A stretch of 64,000 nt of DNA from Aphrocallistes beatrix (Eukaryota; Porifera; Hexactinellida; Sceptrulophora; Aphrocallistidae). Positions 1 through 11,177 of this stretch are shown here, piece by piece. The translations under genes were made by a program, and so were the position numbers. Below the pieces are notes generated by a model. The model was not told the DNA's origin. It did not search any database and was given only the letters and a program-made list of their open reading frames with translations. The DNA lies in the NCBI GenBank assembly GCA_963281255.1, contig OY725488.1, positions 1,656,986 to 1,720,985 of the forward strand, read 5' to 3'. The first letter of the stretch is position 1. Each line of letters begins with the position of its first letter.

Positions 1-1445
1 GGGCTATTCTTCTCCTTTTTATGCCGACCGATTTTAATCATTGTCCCGCTGTTAGTAGGCGATACAGGATTGCTCTTGCTATTCGACTTCAGAGATTGTC
101 TCTTGTGGTGGAGGGCAATTTCGAGTTCTGTCATTGGGGAGGGGGGTTTGGGAGGCCGCTCAATTCTTTTGCTTAGACCTGGGGGCAGTAGGGAGGTTAG
201 AGATATTATTTCGGGAATCAGGCACGGTGGAGTGCCGTGTGTTAGTTTGGTCTTTGAGTTCCTAGAAGGAATGGGTGGAGGGGGGTCCATTCGCTAATTT
301 AGTGAATATAACCATAGTAATATAGACATTGGACACTATTTTAGTCCTGAAAACACCTTCCTGATTACACCGCCTCTATTCATGAAGATTAATTGGTTTG
401 AACCAGTGTTTTCAAGAACTGTATAAAACTGGATTACTTCGCACAATGATACAATATCATTTAGATTTATTTACACATATAATCATGAATAGCGAATATA
501 CAATGAAATAGTACGCGCTTATTGTAGAAATTAAATTCATTCAATCTCACTCATCGTCCTCTATAAAGCACTGTACAGATCTAATCGCTTAGCCCCCCGC
601 TCATGTTAAAACTTTTGAAAGCCACTTTGTTAAATAATGAGTTCATCGCTCTGTTAACGCTGCCGTTTACTATTCTATTATTTGTGTAGCACAATAAATT
701 TTCTTTTTTCGTCATAAATTGATTAGAAAAGAGATGGTAAAGAGCAGGTGCGACGAACTTTTCGAAATCTAAGGACAATTTCGGGGTTCCAGGGGGGGCT
801 CAGCCCTAAATTAGTATTGCGTCTATGGGCCATCTTCGAATCCAGGGGGGGCTCGAGCCCCCCCAGCCCCCCCGGGTTCGGCGCCTATGGTAAAGAGTTT
901 ACTATAAACTTGGAACTTAATCTTTATCAGATTTATATTTAGGATGAATCAAATGATTTAATAGACTCGAGTCAGCATTACATAATATCTCTATACCTAC
1001 CTACAGTCAAACAGGAATTCTGCGCTTCTACGCAATATGGTCTTTCAAATGGTAGTTGACGTAATAACTCGAAGTTATTGTCAACCATTATCTTTTATCT
1101 GTAGGTCAAGACAAGTTCGAAACTAGGAAAAGAACTCCATGTAACTAATACCATTTAGTATGAGAATAGTCTACGGCTTCAAAGGTATTCGGATGTCACA
1201 GAATAATTCAACTAAGAGAAGTTAAAAAGTGCAAAAGAATTAAAAATTCTCCTTATCCAATTAATTACAGCATGTTGTCCGTATAGATCCTGTGGGAGGG
1301 AAATATTTGAATCGATCTATTTTTGAGGAAATATAAGTACTGTATATACTCAAACATCGACCGTTGATCAAATTCATACCATTTACAGTTGTTATATTTG
1401 TAGGTAAAGATGCGTCGATTTTCCAGATAAAGTATATAGGAAATA
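1..1445. other. No supportable gene; repeat-rich flank
   Basis: I see no gene here. The first 300 bases are more GC-rich than the rest and have open frames on the plus strand, but no recognisable domain. The remainder is AT-rich with short random frames. A G/C-homopolymer-rich repeat fragment sits at 770-893. Confidence 0.5.
770..893. repeat. GC-rich dispersed repeat fragment
   Basis: Runs of G and C surround GGCTCGAGCCCCCC, and the fragment ends TTCGGCGCCTATGG. A diverged copy with the same order of blocks (calls for a GGGCCATAGAC-type block and a GCTGAGCCCCCC block) occurs at about 16150-16276, so this is dispersed. The GGCGCC-containing ends resemble hAT termini elsewhere in the window, but no target duplication was found. 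Confidence 0.4.
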
Positions 1446-1616
1446 CAGTCGACTCCGCTTAATAGGGCCACATCGGTCAGAGGACATTTTGGCCCGATTA
1501 ACCGAAAATATTTTGTATTAGCTTCTATGTGTGAGAGCTATTCTGGTCCTACCAAAAGTGGCCCGATTAAGCGGCTGACCCGATTAAACAGTGGCCCTAT
1601 TAAGCGGAGTCGACTG
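1446..1616. mobile_element. TA-flanked pogo-like MITE (CAGTCGACTCCGC)
   Basis: Non-autonomous element with perfect inverted ends CAGTCGACTCCGCTTAAT and ATTAAGCGGAGTCGACTG, flanked by TA on both sides. A TA target duplication and CAGT termini point to the Tc1/mariner-pogo group. Relatives in the window lie at 3669-3804 (decayed), 13300-13453 and 43730-43878. Confidence 0.8.
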
Positions 1617-1621
1617 TATAT

Positions 1622-2122
1622 ACGTACAAGCGCGCTTCGCTTGATTGCGCTGCGCGGCTGGCGGACACTTTGTGTCCACCGGAGGAGGATAACATCTCTA
1701 AATATGTGTGTCTTACTATTATAATCGATATCACTAGAAAAATCATCATATTTGTCAGTTTTCAAATTTTTTGATGCGTAATAATGACGTCATAACAGAG
1801 GATGAGTCATCATTTTTTATGATAGTTGCATCATATTTGAGATATATTAATATACACATTCTATTAAATTTGCAGCCTTCTATCACCTAAACTGTTATGA
1901 GTTATAGTCGAAAACTGAAATTTCTAATTATTAAAAAAAAGAGACAATGACGTCATAATTCCATGATGAGTAGACGTCTGAACTCAGAACTTAGTGGAGC
2001 CATAGCCCAAAGACTCCCACATGCCCAAAATCAGCTTCCTGTGCCTGGCAGTTTCTCCAATCAATTCATTACAGATATATATATATATATATACACACTA
2101 ATCGAGTTTTAATAGTAAGGAT
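1622..2122 (-). mobile_element. Dispersed ~0.5-kb Helitron-like repeat, copy A
   Basis: One of about ten copies. Every full copy runs from a GC-rich end (AAGCGCGCTTCGCTTG then TGCGCTGCGCGGC) through paired TGACGTCA sites to an end ATCGAGTTTTAATAGTAAGG, usually next to a TA microsatellite. Read on the other strand it begins TCCTTACTATT and ends in a GC-rich hairpin, resembling Helitron or HINE elements. That class assignment is inference; the repeat family itself is directly visible. I assign strand with the TCCTTACTATT end as 5'. Confidence 0.75.
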
Positions 2123-2218
2123 GAGATAATGTGGTAATTTATCGTTTGGTCGTTGACTCAGATAACAGCAATACTTACACATAACAGCAGAAATGCATTT
2201 GTAGTATATGAAGATGAT

Positions 2219-2587
2219 TCAAAACAATTTTTCCCTACGCCTCAACCCCTCTTGAATGAATAGAACAATATCGCCAGTAATCCGATTGGTCTCCTCCAGA
2301 GTGCGCATGTGCTGGCGAATGCTTTCCAGCTGCGCTGGTTGTTTGTTCACAGTCTCGAAAGAGTTGGCAATATCGGATTCTGCTTTCTCTAGATAGCTCT
2401 CTCGCGACATCAATTTTTTCGCAGCTCGAGTAATTGCCTCGGAACTTCCGGAATCATTTACAATTCCTTTCGCTAACTTTCCAAACTCATCAACTTCTCC
2501 CGCCACCTGCAGTACTATCTTCTCCCGTGCATATTCACAATGTAATAACTTGCTTTCAGCTGCACTGGAGTCGTTTTGTAGAGTCAT
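2219..2587 (-). CDS. BORCS7-like BORC subunit
   Basis: A single-exon reading frame of 122 residues from the ATG at 2587. The open frame continues upstream only through a GTG, so I take the ATG. The protein is helical and hydrophilic. Its core, GSSEAITRAAKKLMSRE followed by YLEKAESDI and an NRITGDI-type C-terminal helix, aligns by eye with BORCS7 (the SSELLGQAARNMVLQED segment of the human protein). BORCS7 is a small coiled-coil subunit of BORC, which recruits Arl8 to lysosomes and steers their outward movement on microtubules. Length matches the family (about 105-120 residues). No signal peptide or membrane segment is seen. It lies alone between repeats. A generic small coiled-coil protein is the main alternative. 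Confidence 0.6.
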   Translation of the reverse strand: MTLQNDSSAAESKLLHCEYAREKIVLQVAGEVDEFGKLAKGIVNDSGSSEAITRAAKKLMSRESYLEKAESDIANSFETVNKQPAQLESIRQHMRTLEETNRITGDIVLFIQEGLRRREKLF

Positions 2588-2653
2588 GGCAAGGCTAGAG
2601 GGAGCAGAACGGAAACAAATAAAATTCAACCCAAAAGCAACAGTATGGCGCAC

Positions 2654-4326
2654 TCAATTAGCACCTCTAGTTTTACGTGTATGGAATTAATCTTACGAAA
2701 TTGGAGTACGGCGCCATTTATGGGAACTCTTGATTTACCCCAACTCTATAATTATGGTGAATTAACGAGAGTAGACCAATCATCAGGATGGAAACAGCAA
2801 TCCGAAAATGTGTCCTGTTAACAGCAACTTTCATAGTTTGTTTGGAGTCTAATTTTAGATATAAAACTAGTAATACGTATTTAAATTTAAGTTGATGCAA
2901 ATTGTCTAATATTAAATTTTGAAGGGATTTCCATAACACTAACTAGCTGTTGACAGCTGTTGACAGCTGTGAACAGCAACTATTTATTTTTAACAACATT
3001 GAAAGCATCAATTTGCTATTATAAAGAACAGTACAGTAAGCAGGAACTATTTAGCTATAATTTGAATCTTGCGGGGAAGAAGCCTTACTGTTAACAACAT
3101 TTCTACAATTCCTGCAAATCATGAACGAACAATAATATTCGTTGGATATCAAATTGAAAATTAAAAACAGTTACTTTGATTTTTAAGTTGATGTTTTAAG
3201 TAATTTCATAGGACCACTCAATTGGACTTTTTCATATATGTCTGTTCAATTAAAACACTTCAAATAAAAAAAACCGAAAAGAGGAAAAATGTTAAAAAAC
3301 AGACCGTGGTAATTCAATATCTTAAATAGTAGTTTTAAATGCTTCTGCCGCAGTGTTAAAATCGAGAGATCAAACTTGAAAAGAAACCGCGGAATTCACC
3401 CACAAATTGTCTACGCACTACTACAGTAGTACCTTCTATCTTAGCTAACCTTATACGTATAAAGTTTCGGAAATGCGAAGTATTTAGAGAAAGGAAGCGA
3501 TTTGGGCAGAGAAAACTAAGACTATATAGACACAGATCTAGATGCTGCATTCGACAGCCATAGTAGTATAGCTCCAGAAGAATGGGAACACAAAGTGGAA
3601 ATGTGTACATATGTTAATACAGATGTCGAACAAACAAGTCAATCGCCTGACTCGCTCTGAATGAGATGACTCTGCTTAATCGGGAGATATGGGGTCCTGA
3701 TTAAGCGGAGTTCCCAATTAATCGATGAAATTTAGCATTAGCTTCTATGTATGGGAACTATTTCGTTCCTGGAGATTTGTCTCAATTAAGCGGAGCCACA
3801 TTGTAATGAGGTTTATTTTGAGTGTGCTTCTTATATAATTGAATAGCAAAGCTACAATCTAATCGTATAGGATGGCCACTTTGAAACAAGTGTGGATGAT
3901 CCCCTGGTTTGTGACCTCTTCTAGAGTTCAAGAAATGGCTTGGATTTCTGGTGAAGCTGGGGTGTATATGTGCCACCTCGGTATACGATTTTGATATGAT
4001 GATAAATCAACATTCAGGGATTTGTGAATTTTTAGCTTATAGCTAACATTATCATGATGCAACAAATCTAATACCTCGTTTTCTTTTTTTAAAAGCATGA
4101 AAGGGAAATTTAAGGTACGTTTATCTGTCTAATACTAAATCGGATCCAAAATCTAACTCTGGCAAAATTGTGGCAACTGAAAGAAACACGCAAAGTCAAA
4201 TTGCAAAAGAATATCTTAATGCACAAATATTACAACGCACACAACAAACAAGTACGTATACATCTAAACAATCCTAAACATAATTATGCATCAACTTGAA
4301 GGACTAATCGCAATGCTAGCGAGAGC
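2654..4326. other. Intergenic, with a decayed pogo-like MITE
   Basis: No gene is supportable. A GACAGCTGTTGACAGCTGT-type short tandem lies near 2948-2970. A decayed relative of the 1446-1616 element, with GCTTAATCGGGAG and ATTAAGCGGAGCC ends, lies at about 3669-3804. Confidence 0.45.
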
Positions 4327-6705
4327 TCATTTATTAAGATAGTAATTTTGTGCTCGGATAATATCTTCTTTTTCACAGAGGACGTGGAAGTAAAGAGAGG
4401 AGGGAGACAAGAAGCGATCCTCTATGATGCGAGCTGTAAGAAGCGAAGTGAGCATTATGTCGCTGGGCTCCCTCAAAATGTGCTCTTCCAAGCTGAGGAG
4501 GCTTAGTATAGTTTTAGCAGCTGTGAGGGGTGCCAGTCTGCTCTGAGGAGAACTTGAAATAAGACTTAAAAGGATGTACTTCAAGAAATTACGCAGCGGC
4601 AGAGAGGCAGATGAATGGAATGTGAATGCATCTTCACAGTTGTATTTCTGTAGAAATGCAATATAAAATATGGCCAATAGTAGTGCCCCTTTTATTTAGA
4701 TACAATCATGCCACATCATACTGAATTTAATATGTATAGTATAACAAAAGAAGTTCTATGAATCAAAAGATACACGTAATCAAAATGATCGGAATCGAGA
4801 CTGCGCTACTTTTTCACGCTGTCCCAAATGGAACTGAATTATATTTTTAACTTCATCATGCTATGTGAGGATAAATTTGAGCCCTCACCTCCTGAAAATC
4901 TCAACCATAGATTCTCTTTCTTCCTCCCCTTTCTTTTAGAATCAAGTATTGAATATTGAGTAAGTGATGGAGTGGAGCTTAGGTCCGTGGGATAATTTAC
5001 TATAAATTTCAGAGATAGTTTCTAGAAGTCATTATCTCTTAAACCTTGACCAGGACAGTAATCACGACCGACACCAAAATTTATCGTAAAACAATGCATC
5101 TTCCAACCTGGATATTAAATTATATTGGAACATAGATCCACACATATCAGTTTAATTAGAATAATTATGAATTGATTCAATTGAGTCAAGAAAAATCTTC
5201 TCAAACTTAAATTGGGATAATCTTTGCCTCGTTTTAAAACTTTTTTCAAACTAATATAGTCTTGCCTGACTCTGCAGTGTAGATTGTATGATGACACAGT
5301 GATTGTATTCTCGATATTAATAAGTAGACAATACTAAACGATTGCGATCGTTATGAATGGCGGACACTCCGTCGCACGGACATTTCGTCGCGGACATTTC
5401 GTCCTCTGAACATTAGTTACCGGACACGGGTAGCGGATCTTTCGGAATTTTCGTCCCCTGAAATACCCCTTTCGCACCTACTTATTTCTCAATCAAAGCC
5501 CTCATTTTCACCTTTTTTTTCAAACATACTTCACTCCAAAAGCCCCAAATTCCGTTCCTTATAAATTAGTACCCGTTTATTTTAGTCTCTAATGAGGCGA
5601 AATTCCCGTGAAACAGAGACGAAAATTCCGCTACACATTGTCCTGTAACTGGTGTTCAGAGGACGAAATGTCCGTTTACCGATCGTTATACCACATATTC
5701 GGAAACTACGTCTTGTGATAAGAAGAATCCTTGCTTGTAGAATAAGATGGACAATGTAAATCTTATCCGAGTTTAAACCTTTGAATCTATCCACACGTCA
5801 TGAGTAGCAGATTAACAGGTGAAGTACTATTACTATTTTTTGACATAGCCTGTCACTCACCTGCATAGGCCACAGATCCGCTTCTTTCATGAAAATATTC
5901 TGATAAAAAGAACGACCAATTGAATATATATCTACGTGCTGGTATGGGAGGGCGACTTCCACCTCTGAGAGCTGATCAACCGGAAGTGAAGAGAAGTGGG
6001 AGAGTTCGGGTGCGAAGGATTCATTGCAGTAGTATGGGATCGTGTTGTTGAGGCTCTTCATGGTATAAGGCTGCGATTGAGAATTACTTAGGTAGATACA
6101 ACAGGTGAAGTTGGAGAGAAGAGCCTTCTTGTGTTTCCTAGTAGGGATACATCACAATAGTTTATATGTAGATATACAATCAATCTTATAAGGCTAATAG
6201 CAGGGTACATACACGTCTACAATGATATTCTGAGGGTTTAGGTTCCTGTGTACAATACCGTACTGTCTGAGATGCTCTAGAGCCAGCAGACAGTTAGAAA
6301 GTATAGAGAGAACAGTCAACTCTTTGGTAGGATCAAACCCTTCCCCGAAATCCTCTGATTTGATATGTAGAAATTGATCGAGGGATATTTCTAAAATCGG
6401 TGTCATCAAGAAGAAGGCAGAAGAGCTGAGCTGCTGACGAATAATTTCTTGCACGTTTAAGTGCGTAGAGTATTCCTCGGCAGAGGCGCAGTAGATGTGG
6501 GACGGCTAGTGAAGGGATCCATGGTTAAAGAAGGAACATAATCCTTAAGCCACGCGAACAGAGAATCTACCTGTAGGATGAATGGGTGATACATGATCTG
6601 GTAGGCGGGATCATACTTCCCGAGATATTTGAGCAGTTTCTCGTTGTTAACTCTCCCCGTAGTCGAGTTGTAGAAGAGTCCGTGCTCCGAGGTGAGAAGA
6701 GCGAT
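4327..6705 (-). other. PINK1-like pseudokinase region of the ankyrin fusion
   Basis: Four exons encode the kinase fold. 6705-6571 begins inside the N-lobe (HGLFYNSTTGRVNN, then YHPF like PINK1 HPNI). 6505-6213 carries LALEHLRQYGIVHRNLNPQN. 6137-5861 carries LLSNFTCC and SFAPELS, then HVDIYSIG, where kinases usually have DxWxxG. 4647-4327 is the last exon. Introns here measure 65, 75 and 1213 bases. The 65-base one (6570-6506) has CAG/GTAGAT and CACTAG borders and restores the frame exactly. Without it the frame breaks, although the retained sequence also looks coding, so a one-base indel is the alternative. The DFG and HRD aspartates are both asparagine. Confidence 0.65.
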
Positions 6706-9700
6706 CTGAAATTAAAAAGTGGAAAAAATAAATCCATAATTTTAAACCAGTGGAATAACTTAGTTAAAATTACTGTATGCATTACAAAGGATGGCAGCTA
6801 CTAATCGTAAACTGTATCTAGAAGATCCAGAATCGTAATAAGGATTTGGATGATAACTTTCTTAAACAGAAACCATGCTTATTGTGATAGAAATATTTAA
6901 CAATTATTAAGGTTTTCTGGATTTAGGGTTGGCGTCGGTTGATTAGAACTTCGAAGGCTATTATCTTCTATTAGCCATAATACGATCTGCCCAAAATGGG
7001 CTACCAATCTTGAGTCCTAGCACAAAGGCCCTACGAATCCTCATCACGAGTCAATGCCCCTGAAGAAGTACTGCACCTTTAGATTGAATGCTCCCATCTT
7101 TTCGCCTTTTGCGTCCATAGAAATAAGTTCAACCTTGTTGGAGTTAGGGTCCTTTATCAATAGACATTCCTTAGTTATGTCTATTATAAAGTCTATGCCT
7201 AGTCGCATCCCATTGCCAACATTGAAGTTGGTGTAGAGGTCATATATGTCGACAATTCTGGATTCAGAGTAGATCTTGCTAATCAGGTCAGAAATCTCGA
7301 GACAAGCATTTTCTATAAACAAATTTGAATATGCATCATACATTTAATAAGTATAAATCATCCTAATCTCACAGATTTCGAATCTATTCTTATTCATAAA
7401 GTATTTCAGTAAAATCATATTACAGTCAATAACATTTAAATCTCGACATTATTTTTTTTGCCAGGAAGCCTCATTTTTTAAAGAGGGCTATCAGATTGTA
7501 CATATTTTATACAATCTATCTTTACAATAGAGTATAACAAATTTCTCATTGAATCATGACTTCATTGTCACTGTGATTTTTGTTAATATTGTACCTGTCA
7601 CACTATAGATAACCTTAAGGCGAAATAGTTAAAATTGTCGCTTATTTCGGATATTGGAGTGCAAGATCAACAAATAGTATTAATAACGTGTCGAGCGAAA
7701 TTTTCACAATGAAACGTACGCTTTAAGGTATGTAGGATTGAAAAAAAATGTTTGGCGATGTTGTTTTGACTCGCTTGTCTTTGCACCAGCTCCTTCACCA
7801 TGCACAGCCTGAAGCAGAGAAGAGCTTGCTGGGAAGGCTGGAAGCAATCAAGCATGTGCTTGATGATGTCCTCCGACAGGGTGCTCTTCTCCAGCATACG
7901 GTTCACCTCAAAAGCAGAATCAGTTGATTGTCTGGAGAGGCCAGCTTCATACCTCACTAGAGGAAGGGTTGTGTAGGAAGGTAGCTCTGAAAACTTACGA
8001 GAGCAGTTAATGCGCAAGCTAAGGAGTGTGTCAAATGAAAAGAATAGATAAAATGTCAACAAATGTAATATAAAATTATTAAGAGATTTTAGTCAAGATT
8101 GTTTATATTCACCTAGAAAAATCATGGTAGCCTTGCTCGGAAGCGGATCTGTTAGGAGTTATCATTAAGTCAGGAGGACAAGGAGAGAGCAATTCAGGCA
8201 GACTCCCAATCATTGGTTCTAAACAAAGAATGAAATGAATATAAGAAGGGGATATCCTTGGTGAAATATAGTCACAACTATTTAAAGTCGAGTTCTTTTA
8301 GAAAGAGATTTTCTAGTTAGATTTAATAGTATGTCATAATGCAGAACCTCTAAGGAGATGGCCCTATGGGAAGCACTCCGTCCATCCATATGATTCTGCG
8401 AAATATTACAGGTGTATGTATTTCTTTTATGGTGTAGATGACATCAACAATATATTCCCGTAAATTAACACTATATTCCCGTAGTTGCCCTAAGTACAGT
8501 ATATCCTCATATTTTCACACAATTTAGTGTGCTTCCCATGCTATAATTTTGGAGTTTGGATCATAGATCCAATATAACACTAGCATAGTTGAACAGTTAT
8601 AAAGTGAGTGCTGGTGTCCGACAACCGTAATTCCTCCCTTAGCAAGAGTTCAAAGATAATGGATCGAATTTTTTACCCAACCTTTCGATTTTAAAAATCT
8701 CGAAAATCTAGAGGCTGAGTCAGTCTATTACCGGTGTCCAGATTATATATAAGTATGATATATTTAATATACTAGTATATTGGTGCAATTTACGAAGACA
8801 GATAGGTACACAGATTAACATAAAAAGAAAAGAATAACCGAAGTAGAAAAACTACTGACATTTTAATTATGATGTGTCATTGGGTCCGAAAATATTATTT
8901 TCTCTATGGCAAGGGCTCCCAACCTTAGTTACCCCCTTGAGATCGTAAACCTATTCCCGTACCCTGTGAAGTAATTTAGTTCGTGGAAATCATACGCCGC
9001 AAGTAGCCTTCGACAGACAATCAATTTGTTTTAATTAATGTAAAATTGTGTTGAAAAGTCAACACTCACGTTATCATTTGTTAATTAAACACTTCGCGTA
9101 CCTCTAAAAAGACTCAAGCACACATAGGCGTCGATGATGGGGATCTGGGGCGCTTGTAACTGTAATAGTAATTAGGTATAGTTGAACCCAACCCTGACAG
9201 GCAGCGACACATAAGTCATCAAAATATTAGACACTGATATTGAGGTTTTTAAATCCATGACTTACAAATTACTTTTAGAATATAAAGATCCCAATTTCAA
9301 GTCGAGTATGTTTATTATTTGTTAATAAATCATTAGCTTTGGATATTCACAGCGATCTTTTGAAAATATGAAAACATATTTTATCCAAAAATATAGGAAA
9401 CGAAAACCCATCATCTGGTTAAAGAGGCATATAGGCATTTCAACAAAAATGTCCATTATTATAAGCTATTTTATAATAAGACTGCTACAGAGTTACGATC
9501 GTAACAAATATCTCTGACCACCAGGCCAAATTATGGAAAAATTATGAGAATATATGCTTAATTTATACCTAAAATATTTCTTAAAAATAGCCGACAATGT
9601 TCAGTTTTAAGGCCCAATGAGCACGAGCATTATACTTCAGAAGACCAGTTTTAAATAAGAAAATTTGGGGGAGGGGGACAAGCCCCCCCGAACTTTCCGC

Positions 9701-11177
9701 CCATGCAACGCAGTAATTCCATATTCATACCAAACGTAGATAGTAACCTCATCTAAAACCCATTCCACTCTCAATCCAATCAGACTTTCCAATGCTAACT
9801 TATTCGCGGTTAATATGTTAATGTGCCATCGTCTCCTGATTCAATATTTTGTATTTAAAGGTATTAAACACACATCCTGATGGCTTTTTAGTTTTAAAAG
9901 TAACTAGGAATTAACCGATTACTTTTTTTCCTCATTACCTGAATCACAAGGAGAGAGATGAACATAGTTGTTTAAGAACTTGGGGGCTGTGTCGTGAGGA
10001 GGAAAATCACTCTCTAGCAATACATCCTTGTGGCGAGGTTGAGCACTAAAGATAAGTGTAATATATAACAGTATCGAAGTGTTAGGATATTCTTTACAAC
10101 AAATTGACTTATTTTCGATGTGTAGTAAGTACTTACATTGAGCTGGGACTAAACAGGGGGAGAGAGATAATAGGAGCATTTTGGCTGTTCGTCTCCAGAG
10201 GAATGCTGAGTGATCTGCAGTTTGGATCTAAATCTAAATGGTTGGAGATAAAACTATATCATAATTTCAAGAGCATAGATAGGTACATCTATTTCACCTT
10301 TTGCCTGATCAAAATCTTTCAACAGCTGCATAATGTTGAAGTGTGAATTACTGGCTGCCTCCATTGCTGGGGTCTTGCCCATATTGTTCTTCACGTCGAT
10401 AGCAGCTCCAGCCTCCAACAGTATATTCACACACTCCTCGTTCCCTCGACAGCAAGCTAGATGCAGGGCTGTGTCTCCGTTCGAGTCCTGGCTGTTGATT
10501 CCAGTGGTGTGTTGCAGAAGGAGACTGAGGATGGTCTCATGGCCCCGGGAGGATGCCCCATGCAATGGGTAGAAGTCCTGCCCTGTCTTCTGGTTAGCAT
10601 CTGCATTAGACTAGGAGGGAGTGGGTCAGTTAGTAGCGGCACAACAATAAATAATACATTTGGTGCAAAGCTGAATTTAGACATACGTAGTACAGTCTAG
10701 AGTGGAAAGTAACTATAATACTTTATGAATAGAGGCAGTGGCATTAGCTATTGGAACAAGACTGTATATTTTGATCAGAAAATATGTAGAATTTGATCAG
10801 AAATGTGGAATTTGTATTAATTAGTTTTGAAATTCCACATTTCTGATCAAAATTTTACATATTTTCTGATCAAAATATAGTCTTGTTCTCATCATAACTG
10901 GACACACTTATTGCAATACAGTTTCCAGGGAAAAAGTAGGGACAGAGGTTCAACAAAGGAAATTGCTACTTACGGATATCAGAAACTGGCACAGTTCAAT
11001 ATTCCCTGAGCATGCGGCCGAATAGAGCGGAGTCTGTCCTTCGTTGTCAACACAGTTTACAATGCTCGAGTTGGAATTTAGATAAGAACGAACTAAGTCC
11101 AGGTTCCCCTCAGAGCAGTAGTGAAGTAGCTCATTGACAACTCGAGGTTTTTCTGAATCTGCATTAGGATCATCCAT
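4327..11177 (-). CDS. Ankyrin-repeat protein fused to PINK1-like pseudokinase (11 exons)
   Basis: Reconstructed exons on the minus strand: 11177-10974, 10610-10298, 10233-10137, 10045-9939, 8218-8113, 8018-7720, 7312-7077, 6705-6571, 6505-6213, 6137-5861, 4647-4327. All junctions are GT..AG with matching phases, giving 795 residues. Residues 1-172 hold about four ankyrin repeats (GQTPLYSAACSGN, GDTALHLACCRGN, GKTPAMEAA). Residues 173-375 are a linker and helical region I do not recognise. Residues about 400-690 fold like a PINK1-type kinase. The catalytic HRD reads HRN (585-587). The metal-binding DFG reads NFT and is followed by CC as in PINK1 DFGCC. APE is kept at 639-641, and no VAIK lysine is evident. 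The C-terminal tail has an AAxxLxxL..EHIL segment matching the PINK1 C-terminal extension. A catalytically dead scaffold is therefore inferred. Alternative: two genes, with the first ending at a TGA at 7044 if the donor at 7077 is unused. I favour one gene because no 5' exon for the kinase half is visible between. Confidence 0.7.
5355..5681. mobile_element. hAT-like MITE with ATCGTTAT target duplication
   Basis: Lies in the last intron of the ankyrin-pseudokinase gene. It begins GAATGGCGGACAC, contains repeated GGACATTTCGTC blocks, ends GTCCGTTTACCG, and is flanked by the 8-base direct repeat ATCGTTAT (5347-5354 and 5682-5689). A relative with its own 8-base duplication lies at 57720-58210. 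The 8-base duplication is typical of hAT. Confidence 0.7.
8219..9938 (-). other. 1.7-kb intron of the ankyrin gene; no further gene seen
   Basis: AT-rich intron sequence. Around 8525-8630 is a short repeat (GGATCATAGATCCAATATAA) also found near 41070-41110. A C-rich block (AAGCCCCCCCGAAC) lies near 9680. I see no coding potential on either strand. Confidence 0.5.
10754..10888. repeat. Palindromic MITE in intron 1
   Basis: An almost perfect inverted repeat. Arms start GAACAAGACTGTATATTTTG and end CAAAATATAGTCTTGTTC, with a short AT spacer around 10815. It sits inside the 10973-10611 intron of the ankyrin gene. No target duplication was resolved. Confidence 0.75.

Noticed and set aside
1..300. 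Gly-rich 75-residue frame at the left edge
   Set aside because: GC-rich but without domain similarity; competing open frames exist on the same strand.
3356..3610. 84-residue minus-strand frame
   Set aside because: No recognisable domain and no consistent splice partners; left as intergenic.
4327..6705. PEAK/Pragmin-type pseudokinase instead of PINK1
   Set aside because: PEAK proteins also have a helical C-terminal extension, but the CC after the DFG position and the EHIL segment fit PINK1 better. Not fully excluded.
6213..6705. Single exon with a frameshift in the kinase-like region
   Set aside because: A 65-base GT..AG intron restores the frame and the total coding length becomes a multiple of three. 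Kept as the alternative in findings.
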